Of a DNA stretch of 64,000 nucleotides, positions 1 to 8,554 are shown piece by piece. The notes below the pieces were generated by a model. That model ran no database searches. It was not told the DNA's origin and worked only from the letters and a program-made list of their open reading frames with translations. Source of the DNA: an uncultured Dorea sp. Its GTDB lineage: Bacteria; Bacillota; Clostridia; Lachnospirales; Lachnospiraceae. Each line of letters begins with the position of its first letter. The first letter of the stretch is position 1. The stretch spans positions 38,573-102,572 of the forward strand of contig CAJTQA010000003.1 in the NCBI GenBank assembly GCA_910578455.1. Direction: 5' to 3'. The translations under genes were made by a program, and so were the position numbers.

Positions 1-318
1 CTTGCGCCGCATTTTGCAGACCGGTTTCCGCTTGAAAACTGGATGATTCACGACAAGACCCATCACGCCTTTGCCGTGCATGAAGCAAGGAAAAGGTGGG
101 TGATCGTGCAGGAGGAGAGAGGAGGAACTGACGGAGGCTGCGGGGCTGCGGGAGGCAGGCAGGAGATGTTTGGGCAGATATCGGAGAAGGAGGCAGAGTA
201 CGAGGTGCTGTGGAAGAGTTTCTGCAAGACCATTGCCATAAAGGAGAGAGAGAATCCGGTGTGCCAGAGGGGGCATCTGCCGCTTTGGTACCGCCCTAAC
301 ATGACGGAGTTCTGCTAG
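1..318 (+). CDS. TIGR03915-like DNA metabolism/repair protein, C-terminal part
   Basis: The reading frame is open from the first base, so this is the 3' end of a gene that begins outside the window. The visible 105 residues include LENWMIHDKTHH, then a basic stretch, and end in LPLWYRPNMTEFC. That tail resembles the C-terminus of the TIGR03915 family (probable DNA metabolism protein, often next to a radical-SAM partner), in which a DUF4130 region is thought to bind DNA. The family call rests on recall of this tail only; nothing upstream can be checked here. The next gene starts about 120 bp downstream from its own promoter. Confidence 0.6.
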   Translation, partial: LAPHFADRFPLENWMIHDKTHHAFAVHEARKRWVIVQEERGGTDGGCGAAGGRQEMFGQISEKEAEYEVLWKSFCKTIAIKERENPVCQRGHLPLWYRPNMTEFC

Positions 319-373
319 AGACTATTTTCTGAAACTGCTGAAAGAAATTTTGGGAAATTTTATGCGTTTTTAA

Positions 374-402
374 TTGACAGAACAGGGGGCGGTATTTATC
401 AT
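374..402 (+). promoter_or_regulatory. Sigma-A type promoter of the helicase gene
   Basis: TTGACA at 374-379 and TATCAT at 397-402 are separated by 17 bp. Transcription would begin near 409. That leaves almost no leader before the GTG at 417 but a normal one before the ATG at 441, which supports the later start. Confidence 0.55.
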
Positions 403-440
403 TATCCTGTAGCAATGTGAGGTCAGAGGGAACGGTAGAG

Positions 441-2831
441 ATGGAGCAGCCTTGTGTGAGGATTTCGGTACGCAGCCTTGTGGAGTTTATTATGCGTGGC
501 GGAGATATAGACAATCGGATAGCGGGAGGGGATAAGGATGCCATGCTCCTGGGCGGAAAGATCCACCGCAAGATCCAGAAACGGATGGGTGCAGATTACC
601 GTGCGGAGGTTTCCCTGAAATATGAGATACCCTGCAACGGTTTTGTGCTTTTGCTTGAAGGGCGGGCAGACGGCATTATAGAGACCCCGGCGGGAACGGT
701 GATTGATGAGATCAAAGGGGTTTTTAAGGAGCTTGACAGTTTGGAGGAACCGATTTTGGTGCATCTTGCACAGGCGAAATGTTATGCCTATATTTACGCA
801 GAGCAGCATGGCTTACAGGAAATCGGGGTGCAGATGACCTACTGTAATATGGATACGGAAGAGATTAAGCGTTTCCAGTATGTTTTTGGCACGGCGGAAC
901 TTAGGCAGTGGTTTTTGGAGCTTGCGGGAAAGTATGAGAAGTGGGCGAGATATCAGATCAGGTGGAAGGAGAAGCGTGAGAAGTCTATAAAAAAAATAGA
1001 ATTTCCGTTTGCCTACCGGGAGGGGCAAAAAGAGCTTGCCTCATCTGTCTATCGGACAATCCTACGTAAGAAAAAACTGTTTATACAGGCGCCGACCGGG
1101 GTTGGGAAGACGATGGCCGCAGTATTTCCTGCAGTAAAAGCTGTCGGGGAAGGCTTGGGGGATAAGATTTTTTACCTTACGGCGAAGACAATCACAAGGA
1201 CAGTGGCATGGCAGGCTTTTGAGCAGTTAAAGGAGCAGGCGCTGAGGATGAAAGTCATCGTCCTGACGGCAAAGGAGAAGATCTGTTTCTGCGAGGAGAC
1301 AAACTGCAATCCGGAGAGCTGCCCGTATGCGAAAGGGCACTATGACAGGGTGAATGACGCTGTCTATGAACTGCTTGCGGAATCCGACGAGATCAGCCGG
1401 GAAAGGGTGGAAGAGCAGGCGCAGAAGTGGCAGGTCTGTCCTTATGAGATGAGCCTTGACGTGTCAAGCTGGGCAGATGTCTTAATCTGTGATTACAATT
1501 ATGTATTTGACCCTAACGCGCACCTCAGAAGGTTTTTCGGTGAGGGGAACCGCGGGGAATACCTTTTCCTTATCGATGAGGCGCACAATCTTGTGGAGAG
1601 GGGAAGGGAGATGTACAGTGCCAGCCTTTACAAGGAGGATATCCTTAAAGTGAAAAAGCTTGTAAAGGATGAGGACAGAAAACTCGTGAAAAGGCTGGAT
1701 GACTGCAACAGGCAGCTGCTGGCAATGAAACGGGAATGTGAAGAGTTTCAGGTGCTGGAGAACATATCGCACCTATATCTTAAGCTCCTTAACCTTATGA
1801 CGGAGCTGGAGAGGTTCCAGGAGGAACACCGGCAGGGGAACAGGATAGCGGAAGAGGCAAAAAAGGAGCTTTTGAATTTTTATTTTGACGTGCGTAATTT
1901 TTTGTATATACATGAGCGGCTGGATGATGATTATATCATCTATTCGGAACTTGAGGGAAACGGGAAGTTTAAGCTTAAGCTCTTCTGCGTTGATCCGTCC
2001 AGAAACCTTCAGGAGTATCTGGATAAAGGAAACAGCACGGTTTATTTTTCGGCGACCTTGCTTCCTGTCCATTATTATAAAAAGCTTCTCAGCACGGCGA
2101 AAGATGACTATGCAGTCTATGCCGAGTCTCCCTTTGATATTTCAAACCGCCAGCTTTTGCTGGGAGTTGACGTGAGTACAAAGTATACAAGGAGGGGAAA
2201 GGAGATGTATCAGAGATACGCCAGGTATCTCCTTCTGGCGGCATCTGCAAAAAAAGGGAATTATATTGCCTTTTTCCCGTCCTACCACTTTATGGAGGCA
2301 GTGTATGAGGAGTTTATCGGATTTTTAGAAGATCCTGAGGTAGAGAGACCGGGAACCATATCGGTTGATTATGTGGTGCAGTCCCAGTATATGTCGGAGG
2401 AGGCGAGGGAGATATTCCTCGAAAACTTTGACGAGGAGCGGGAAAACAGCCTGATGGGGTTCTGCGTTATGGGAGGAATCTTTTCTGAGGGGATTGACTT
2501 TGCACAGGACCGGCTTATCGGGGCGGTGATCATAGGCACGGGATTGCCTCAGGTATGCCGGGAGCGGGAGCTTCTGAAAGAGTATTTTGACTCGAAAGGA
2601 TACCGTGGATTTGACTATGCTTATCTGTATCCTGGTATGAACAAGGTGCTGCAGTCTGCCGGAAGGGTGATACGGACGGACAGTGACAGGGGCGTGATAC
2701 TTCTTCTGGACGAGAGGTTTCGGGACAGCCGCTGCAGGGAGGTGTTTCCAAGGGAGTGGAGAGACATAAAGCTGTGCCGCGAAGGGAATGCGGCACAGCT
2801 TATGGATGATTTCTGGAAAAGAAGACAATGA
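441..2831 (+). CDS. PD-(D/E)XK nuclease-XPD/DinG-like helicase fusion
   Basis: A 796-residue superfamily 2 helicase of the XPD/DinG type with an added N-terminal nuclease-like domain. Near residues 74-92 the N-terminus shows GRAD followed by VIDEIK, then QAKCYAY, matching the D...ExK and QxxxY pattern of Cas4/RecB-type PD-(D/E)XK nucleases. The helicase part has Walker A APTGVGKT near residue 217, cysteines at about 282, 284, 289, 294 and 333 suited to an Fe-S cluster, DEAH at about 379, and motif VI QSAGRVIR near 738. Known relatives unwind DNA 5' to 3' in repair. I chose ATG 441 over GTG 417 because AGAGGG lies about 10 bp before it and 417 is too close to the promoter. Nuclease activity is inferred from motifs only. 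Confidence 0.85.
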   Translation: MEQPCVRISVRSLVEFIMRGGDIDNRIAGGDKDAMLLGGKIHRKIQKRMGADYRAEVSLKYEIPCNGFVLLLEGRADGIIETPAGTVIDEIKGVFKELDSLEEPILVHLAQAKCYAYIYAEQHGLQEIGVQMTYCNMDTEEIKRFQYVFGTAELRQWFLELAGKYEKWARYQIRWKEKREKSIKKIEFPFAYREGQKELASSVYRTILRKKKLFIQAPTGVGKTMAAVFPAVKAVGEGLGDKIFYLTAKTITRTVAWQAFEQLKEQALRMKVIVLTAKEKICFCEETNCNPESCPYAKGHYDRVNDAVYELLAESDEISRERVEEQAQKWQVCPYEMSLDVSSWADVLICDYNYVFDPNAHLRRFFGEGNRGEYLFLIDEAHNLVERGREMYSASLYKEDILKVKKLVKDEDRKLVKRLDDCNRQLLAMKRECEEFQVLENISHLYLKLLNLMTELERFQEEHRQGNRIAEEAKKELLNFYFDVRNFLYIHERLDDDYIIYSELEGNGKFKLKLFCVDPSRNLQEYLDKGNSTVYFSATLLPVHYYKKLLSTAKDDYAVYAESPFDISNRQLLLGVDVSTKYTRRGKEMYQRYARYLLLAASAKKGNYIAFFPSYHFMEAVYEEFIGFLEDPEVERPGTISVDYVVQSQYMSEEAREIFLENFDEERENSLMGFCVMGGIFSEGIDFAQDRLIGAVIIGTGLPQVCRERELLKEYFDSKGYRGFDYAYLYPGMNKVLQSAGRVIRTDSDRGVILLLDERFRDSRCREVFPREWRDIKLCREGNAAQLMDDFWKRRQ

Positions 2832-2843
2832 AAGATTGTTCCT

Positions 2844-3659
2844 CTAAGCCAGGTTTATCTTTTTCTTCATAATGCCGTAGGTCACAGCGTACAGGACAGC
2901 GGTCACCACAAACATGAGAACGCCGGTAATGCGGAGTACCTCTAAGACGTAGCCCACTGTGCTGAAATCAGCATTGACGGCATCCGGATTAAAGGTGAAG
3001 ACAGAACGCAGCGCGCCGGAGCCGAAAATGACGAGAGAGATGAAAGAAAGTATGGATTCTGTGAACGATATTACAAAGTAAGCGATTACGGCTCCCAGAA
3101 CATGGTGGCTTGGAAAGAGCTGGCCAAGCGCAACGGATGCATAGATCATGACGATGTTTCCGATGGAACCGAATAAGCAGAAGACCAAAAGGGCAATCAC
3201 TATAGCGGCGGGTGAAATGCTGGCATATTCACCTGTGAATCCGGCAGACTGCAACATTTCATCTATAGTAAAATCAAGCATCGCCCTGGAAAGAGGGGCT
3301 GAGATTACGATGAAACCGCAGATAAAAGTTAAGAGGACGTTAATGCATGCCCATATGCTTCCGGAAACTGTCTTTGAGAACAGATGCTGTCCACTGGTAG
3401 CCGGCAGAGTATTGGTAAGATACCCTTCATCGGAAAACAGATTTTGGTAAAAGCGGATGCCCGCCATTACGGTGGTGCCTGTCATCAGCACTGTGGCAAT
3501 CATCATAAATAAAAACACCAGGATGAAACTGATAAAGGGATTCAGTAAAATCGGCGTAAAGAACCTTATAGCCAGGGCGGATACGATCAGATATCCGTGA
3601 AGGGCAAGTAAAAATCGGTTTAAATATTTTAAGTCGTATTTAATTAGTTTCCTTAACAT
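2844..3659 (-). CDS. ABC-2 type transporter permease
   Basis: A 271-residue protein with about six hydrophobic segments (near residues 20-40, 45-70, 105-125, 150-180, 190-215 and 235-262) and a short basic cytoplasmic tail. It is the last gene of a GntR-ATPase-permease operon; its start overlaps the end of the ATPase gene by 7 bp, showing translational coupling. Such YtrA-regulated modules export or resist cell-envelope-active compounds. The substrate is not evident. Its stop lies 12 bp from that of the convergent helicase gene, with no clear terminator between. Confidence 0.75.
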   Translation of the reverse strand: MLRKLIKYDLKYLNRFLLALHGYLIVSALAIRFFTPILLNPFISFILVFLFMMIATVLMTGTTVMAGIRFYQNLFSDEGYLTNTLPATSGQHLFSKTVSGSIWACINVLLTFICGFIVISAPLSRAMLDFTIDEMLQSAGFTGEYASISPAAIVIALLVFCLFGSIGNIVMIYASVALGQLFPSHHVLGAVIAYFVISFTESILSFISLVIFGSGALRSVFTFNPDAVNADFSTVGYVLEVLRITGVLMFVVTAVLYAVTYGIMKKKINLA

Positions 3660-4354
3660 CTGAATACCTCCCGGAATAATGTGTCTACAGATTTTCCTTG
3701 TTCTTCCCGGATCTCGTCTACGGTAGCATTTAAGACAAGCTGTCCCTGTTTCAGGAAAAGCACCCGGTCAAGGACATTCTCAACATCGTGGATGAGATGG
3801 GTGGAGAGAAGGATTGTAGCGTTTTCATTGTAGTTGCTTAAAATCGTGTTTAAGATATAATCCCGAGCAGCAGGGTCTACGCCGGCGATGGGTTCATCCA
3901 GTATATACAGCTCGGCATCCCGGCTCATGACGAGGATTAACTGAACTTTTTCCTTTGTGCCCTTGGACAGTGTCTTAAGCCGCGCCTGCTCATCAATCTG
4001 CAGATCTGACAACATGAGGCCGGCGCGCTCCCTGGAAAAGTTCTCGTAGAAATCCGAAAAATAATCAAGCACCTCTGATATCTGCATGGACTCATTCAGA
4101 TAGGTACGTTCCGGCAGGTAAGAGACAATCTTTTTCGTCTCTACGCCCGGAGCCATGCTCTTTATCAGAACCTCTCCTGCCGTAGGTACAAGAAGGCCGT
4201 TAATCAGTTTGATCAGGGTAGTCTTTCCGCTGCCGTTTGGACCGAGGAGCCCGACAATCTGCCCCCGTTCCAAAAAGAGGTTCAGATTATTCAGGGCGTT
4301 GTACATCTTGCCGTAGCTTTTTGTGAGACCGTGACATTCTAAAATTGACTCCAT
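3653..4354 (-). CDS. ABC transporter ATP-binding protein
   Basis: A 233-residue ATPase with Walker A GPNGSGKT near residue 40, a signature-like LSKGTKEK near 125, Walker B LYILDEP near 150 and the switch histidine in LLSTHL. It would power the permease encoded downstream. It lies 1 bp after the GntR regulator gene and overlaps the permease start. The signature differs from canonical LSGGQ, which is common in this subfamily. The cargo is unknown; regulation is probably through the GntR protein. Confidence 0.85.
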   Translation of the reverse strand: MESILECHGLTKSYGKMYNALNNLNLFLERGQIVGLLGPNGSGKTTLIKLINGLLVPTAGEVLIKSMAPGVETKKIVSYLPERTYLNESMQISEVLDYFSDFYENFSRERAGLMLSDLQIDEQARLKTLSKGTKEKVQLILVMSRDAELYILDEPIAGVDPAARDYILNTILSNYNENATILLSTHLIHDVENVLDRVLFLKQGQLVLNATVDEIREEQGKSVDTLFREVFRC

Positions 4355-4355
4355 A

Positions 4356-4733
4356 TTAATCGTCCTCCTTTACTGTTTGCTGAATGAGGGAGAGTATCTC
4401 CCCCGTTGAAAAACCCAGCCGGTTCATCTTTTCTAAAAAAGCTCCTATCTGTTCTCGGGCAAGTTCTCCTTTGAGCTGTTCTATCATAGATTTGTCCTCC
4501 GTAATCAGCCGCCCGCTGGTTCGCATGGAATGGACGATGCCGCTGCGCTCCAGCTCGGCGAGTGCTTTCTGCATGGTATTAGGGTTTACGCTTGCCTCAA
4601 GCGCCAGTTCCCGTACAGAGGGGAGCCGGTCACCGGGCTTGTAAGTGCCTGAGATAATGTCAAGCTGTATCCGCTCCATAAGCTGAAGATAGATCGGACG
4701 GTTATTGTCTAAGTCCCATGGCATGTAATTCAC
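4356..4733 (-). CDS. GntR family regulator, YtrA subfamily
   Basis: A 125-residue protein with an N-terminal winged helix (PIYLQLMERIQLDIISG, then PGDRLPSVRELA, then NPNTMQKALAELE) and a short C-terminal helical region instead of a large effector domain. That layout defines the YtrA subfamily, whose members repress their own ABC operon and respond to envelope stress. It is the first gene of the operon. An inverted repeat at 4749-4772 in its promoter is a good candidate operator. Confidence 0.85.
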   Translation of the reverse strand: MNYMPWDLDNNRPIYLQLMERIQLDIISGTYKPGDRLPSVRELALEASVNPNTMQKALAELERSGIVHSMRTSGRLITEDKSMIEQLKGELAREQIGAFLEKMNRLGFSTGEILSLIQQTVKEDD

Positions 4734-4748
4734 CTCTCTTGTTTCACT

Positions 4749-4772
4749 ATTGTATTAGTGGATTAGTACAAT
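4749..4772 (-). promoter_or_regulatory. Likely YtrA-type operator
   Basis: ATTGTA and TACAAT form an inverted repeat with 12 bp between the arms, 15 bp upstream of the gntR start. On the minus strand the inner half reads TACTAATCCACTAATACAAT, close in style to YtrA-class operators (GTACTA...TAGTAC-like). TACAAT can also act as the -10 element, so a bound repressor would block RNA polymerase. Confidence 0.5.
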
Positions 4773-4831
4773 TGCATTATGACATACTTGCAAAGATATG
4801 TCAATATATATCTTGGAAATTGTCATATGTC

Positions 4832-4885
4832 TTAAAAGGAAAGACGGCCGGAACAGCTAATGCCCTAAGGCATGGCTCCCGGCCG
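4832..4885 (-). terminator. Terminator of the flavodiiron gene
   Basis: On the minus strand CGGCCGG...CCGGCCG (4845-4885) encloses a second small hairpin (ATGCC/GGCAT) and is followed by a T-rich run. It lies about 30 bp after the stop codon of the flavodiiron gene. Confidence 0.7.
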
Positions 4886-4918
4886 CCTGTATTTCTGATA
4901 TGTCAGAAGGCTGTCCTG

Positions 4919-6709
4919 TTATTCGATTTTTGAAAAATCAGCCACGCCGTGCTTGCACAGAGGGCAGATAAAGTCATCCGGCAACTCGTCGCCTTCGTAG
5001 ATATATCCGCAGATTTCGCATACATATCCTTTTTTGCCGTCCGTGTCCGGCCTTGGCTTAACGTTGGCCTGATAATAATTGTAGGTCATGGTCTCTACGT
5101 TTGAGATTACTCGGGCCTCGGTTACGGTACAGATAAACATACCGTGGGTGTCAAGGTCTACATACTGCTCCACCTTGAGAGACATGAATGCGTTAATGTA
5201 TCTTGGCAGGAATGCAAGCCCGTTGTCAGAGCGGAGGACTTCATAATCCGCAAACTTGTCAACGGCGCGCCCGCTCTGGAACCCGAAGTTCTGGAATATC
5301 TTGAACGGAGCTTCTGTGGACAGGCAGTTTACATTCATGATGCCGGTCTGCTTGACGACATGATGGGAGTAGTTTGCTTTATTGATGCATACGGCAACAC
5401 GATTCGGGCTGTCTGTGACCTGAGATACGGTATTGACAATCAGGCCGTTATCCTTTGTTCCGTCATTGGATGTCACCACATACAAGCCGTACCCAATCTT
5501 AAACAGAGCAGTGAAATCCTGCTTATTAGCTGTCTCATCGTGCTGTGCCAGATAGTTTTTGCAGAATTCTTCTGCCATAGCCTCGAGCTGTTCTGAGCTT
5601 TCCTCATTAAGGGCAGATTTGATGGAGACCGTAGTCTTTGCAAAGGTAAGGTTCTTGCATCCTTCCAGCATCCGGCGCATGGTCTTTGCCGCCAAAGGAG
5701 CCCAGGTACCGTTTTCGATCAGGCCTATTTTGCGGTTCTGGAAGTTGCGCTCGGTCAGGTGATTGATGAACTCGCGCATAAACGGAAAGATGTCGGCATT
5801 ATAAGTAGTGGTGGCAAGAATAAGCTTTCCGTAGCGGAATGCATCCTCGACAGCCTCTGCCATGTCACAGCGTGCCAGGTCATTTACTACAACTTTGGGG
5901 CATCCCTTTGCGCGCAGCTTGTCCGCAAGGAGCTCTACGGCTTTTTTTGTGTTTCCGTAGACAGAAGTGTAGGCGATTACGATGCCGCCTGACTCAACGC
6001 CGTAGGAAGACCAGGTGTTATAGAGGTTGATATAATATCCAAGGTTCTCAGTCAGGACCGGTCCGTGAAGAGGACAGATGATCTGTATGTCAAGCCCTGA
6101 TGCTTTTTTGAGAAGGTTCTGCACCTGGGCGCCGTATTTCCCTACGATGCCGATGTAATAACGGCGGGCTTCGCATGCCCAGTCTTCTTCTACATCCAGT
6201 GCGCCGAACTTACCGAAACCGTCGGCGGAGAAAAGTACCTTGTCGCAGGAATCATAAGTAACGATGACTTCCGGCCAGTGAACCATTGGCGCTGACACGA
6301 AAGCAAGCTCGTGTTTTCCCAGGGAAAGGGTATCGCCCTCTTTGACTGTAATTTGGCTGTCTTCAAATTCAGTGCCGAAGAACTGTCCCATCATGACAAA
6401 TGATTTTGCGCTGGATACAATCTTTGCGTCAGGGTAAACTTTCATAAAGTTGGCAATGTTTGCCGAGTGGTCCGGCTCCATATGCTGCACGATGAGGTAA
6501 TCAGGTTTCTTGCCGCCCAGAACTTCCTGGATGTTATCCAGCCATTGGTGGGTAAAACGGGCGTCAACCGTATCCATGACAGCGATTTTATTGTCCATGA
6601 TCACATATGAGTTGTAAGCCATGCCGTTTTCTACAACATACTGCCCCTCAAATAAATCTACATCGTGATCATTTACGCCTACATATTTAATGTCGTTGGT
6701 TATAACCAT
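4919..6709 (-). CDS. Flavodiiron protein fused to flavin reductase and rubredoxin
   Basis: A 596-residue multidomain protein that should reduce O2 to water (or NO to N2O) in the cytoplasm. Domains in order: a metallo-beta-lactamase-like diiron domain (about 1-245) with HMEPDH ligands at 76-81 and the later ligands in VHW, SADGFG and CPLHGP; a flavodoxin domain (about 255-395, IAYTSVYGNT); a flavin reductase-like FMN-binding domain (about 405-545); and a C-terminal rubredoxin (about 553-596, CEIC and CPLC). The added domains suggest that it takes electrons from NAD(P)H or a small carrier without a separate rubredoxin. It is monocistronic: a -10 TATAAT reads on the minus strand at 6744-6749 and a terminator follows the stop. 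Typical of strict anaerobes that meet oxygen. Confidence 0.92.
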   Translation of the reverse strand: MVITNDIKYVGVNDHDVDLFEGQYVVENGMAYNSYVIMDNKIAVMDTVDARFTHQWLDNIQEVLGGKKPDYLIVQHMEPDHSANIANFMKVYPDAKIVSSAKSFVMMGQFFGTEFEDSQITVKEGDTLSLGKHELAFVSAPMVHWPEVIVTYDSCDKVLFSADGFGKFGALDVEEDWACEARRYYIGIVGKYGAQVQNLLKKASGLDIQIICPLHGPVLTENLGYYINLYNTWSSYGVESGGIVIAYTSVYGNTKKAVELLADKLRAKGCPKVVVNDLARCDMAEAVEDAFRYGKLILATTTYNADIFPFMREFINHLTERNFQNRKIGLIENGTWAPLAAKTMRRMLEGCKNLTFAKTTVSIKSALNEESSEQLEAMAEEFCKNYLAQHDETANKQDFTALFKIGYGLYVVTSNDGTKDNGLIVNTVSQVTDSPNRVAVCINKANYSHHVVKQTGIMNVNCLSTEAPFKIFQNFGFQSGRAVDKFADYEVLRSDNGLAFLPRYINAFMSLKVEQYVDLDTHGMFICTVTEARVISNVETMTYNYYQANVKPRPDTDGKKGYVCEICGYIYEGDELPDDFICPLCKHGVADFSKIE

Positions 6710-6881
6710 TGTGATTCACTCCTTTGTTTTTATTCTAAAGGCATTATATCATAATAATTTCCAAATGGATGTTTTTTTGGAGAAAATAAAAAAAATCATA
6801 GAATATTAATATTTTTGAAAGTGCATTATTAAGAAATTTTCTGTAGGATAGATGCAGATGAAAATGCGAAGGAGGATAAGG

Positions 6882-7493
6882 ATGATTGATATATTTAAAG
6901 TATACAGCCTGGCATGCGTATTTTTGCCGTGCGTGGCCTGCCAGATTGTTTTTGTATTTAGGAGCCGCAGGAGAGGAAAAGGGGTCTCCGCTGTATGGCT
7001 GTCATGGCTGAATGTTTTTCTGCTTTATCTGTGGATGGTGTTTGATGTTACAGGTGTTGGAACGATGGGCGATATCCTGAGGAACAGAGTCCATCCAATT
7101 ATCGGGGGCTATAATTTTATTCCTTTTGATTCATTTGGAATCGGCTTTTTCCTAAATATTATCATGTGCATGCCGTTTGGGTTCCTTCTTCCGCTTATCT
7201 GGAGAGAGGGAAGGAGCCTTGTGAGGACAGTTCTGACAGGCGCTGCCTTTTCCCTCATGATTGAACTTACACAGATATTTAATTTCAGGGCGACAGACGT
7301 GGACGATCTGATGGCAAATACTTTCGGTGCCTTTGCCGGGTATCTGGCGTGGAAACTGTTTTGCATGATATTTGGGGAGCGTCTTGAGGACGCATCGGAC
7401 AGGAAACATGAGGCGGCTGGTTATATTGTACTGGCGATGGCGGGCGTGTTTTTCCTCTATAATCCCTTTATCATTATCCGGGAAATGATGTAG
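6882..7493 (+). CDS. VanZ family membrane protein
   Basis: A 203-residue protein with about five membrane segments. The VanZ signature is visible: NFIPFDSF, then IIMCMPFGFLLP, then LIELTQIF-like SLMIELTQIF, then DVDDLMANTFGA. VanZ proteins are linked to teicoplanin tolerance in enterococci, but most homologues have no assigned role. I start at ATG 6882, not 6852, because GAAGGAGGA lies 8 bp before it and would otherwise be inside the gene. It stands alone between the flavodiiron and endonuclease IV genes, tail-to-tail with the latter. Confidence 0.85.
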   Translation: MIDIFKVYSLACVFLPCVACQIVFVFRSRRRGKGVSAVWLSWLNVFLLYLWMVFDVTGVGTMGDILRNRVHPIIGGYNFIPFDSFGIGFFLNIIMCMPFGFLLPLIWREGRSLVRTVLTGAAFSLMIELTQIFNFRATDVDDLMANTFGAFAGYLAWKLFCMIFGERLEDASDRKHEAAGYIVLAMAGVFFLYNPFIIIREMM

Positions 7494-7520
7494 GGGAATG
7501 AAGAGGCGATGCCCGGCGGC

Positions 7521-8423
7521 TTATTCGTTTTCGGCAATAATCTTTTCCGGCATGGCAGGGTCAAATTTATTCTCCAAAAGCATGGCGATCTCGTGCCTAT
7601 ATGGGGGATAAGATTTTTTAGCTTTTGTCGGGGAAGGTATATAGGGAGTCTCCAGGATTTTCGGGACCTCCGCAAAGTCAGGGTGGTGCACGATGTAGGA
7701 GAGCGCGTCAAACCCAATCTCCCCGAACCCGATATTGGCATGCCGGTCTTTCTTTGCCCCGCACAGGTTTTTGCTGTCGTTGACATGGAAGACTGCGATC
7801 TGGTCTTTCCCCAGGAGCTTGTCAAACTGTGATATCACTCCGTCGAAGTCATGGATGATGTCGTAGCCGCTGTCGTGGGTATGGCAGGTGTCAAAGCAGA
7901 CACGGAGCTTGTCATTATATGCGACGCCGTCGTAGATGCGGGCAAGCTCCTCGAAAGCACGTCCGGTTTCCGACCCTTTTCCCGCCATAGTCTCAAGGGC
8001 GATGTACAGGCCTGTGTCTTTTGTGAGCACTTCATTTAATCCTTTGACAATCTGCTGAATGCCGATGTCGGCCCCTTCGCCTACATGGGCGCCGGGATGG
8101 AGGATTAATACCTTGCTTTTGCAGCTTAGGGTACGTTCAATCTCCTTTTGGAGGAATGTTACGGCCAGCTCATATGTCTCGGGTTTCACGGCATTGCCCA
8201 GATTGATGATGTATGGGGCGTGGACCAGGATTTCATCGATGCCGTGATCCTTCATATACGCCCAGGCTGCGTCGATATTCAGTTCGCTGATATCTTTTCT
8301 CCGGGTGTTCTGCGGAGCGCCGGTATAAAACATAAAGGTGTTGGCGCCGTATGAGACAGCTTCTTTTGCGGAGCCAAGGAGCATGTCCTTGCCGCTCATT
8401 CCTACATGAGAACCTATTTTCAT
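7521..8423 (-). CDS. nfo: Endonuclease IV (AP endonuclease)
   Basis: A 300-residue TIM-barrel AP endonuclease of base-excision repair. It cuts the backbone 5' of abasic sites using three zinc ions. Family motifs are all present: IGSHVGMSGK at the N-terminus, LILHPGAHVG, ALETMAGKG, CFDTCHTHDSGYD and FHVNDSK, followed by HANIGFGEIG, with zinc ligands among these His, Asp and Glu residues. Length is slightly above the usual 280. The start is preceded by AAAGGAGAT. It is monocistronic and tail-to-tail with the VanZ gene. Confidence 0.95.
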   Translation of the reverse strand: MKIGSHVGMSGKDMLLGSAKEAVSYGANTFMFYTGAPQNTRRKDISELNIDAAWAYMKDHGIDEILVHAPYIINLGNAVKPETYELAVTFLQKEIERTLSCKSKVLILHPGAHVGEGADIGIQQIVKGLNEVLTKDTGLYIALETMAGKGSETGRAFEELARIYDGVAYNDKLRVCFDTCHTHDSGYDIIHDFDGVISQFDKLLGKDQIAVFHVNDSKNLCGAKKDRHANIGFGEIGFDALSYIVHHPDFAEVPKILETPYIPSPTKAKKSYPPYRHEIAMLLENKFDPAMPEKIIAENE

Positions 8424-8504
8424 ATGAATATCTCCTTTTGAATATAATAATAGTAATCATTATTAACAGAATATCATAAAAGATTCGATTATACAATCCT
8501 GTTT

Positions 8505-8542
8505 TTGCAAAAAGAATACGCCATGCAAAATTTACATGGCGT
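8505..8542 (-). terminator. Terminator of the alpha-glucosidase operon
   Basis: ACGCCATG at 8518-8525 pairs with CATGGCGT at 8535-8542. On the minus strand the hairpin is followed by a T-rich stretch (TTCTTTTTG). It lies 12 bp after the stop codon of the second GH13 gene. Confidence 0.75.
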
Positions 8543-8554
8543 GTCCATATGCTG

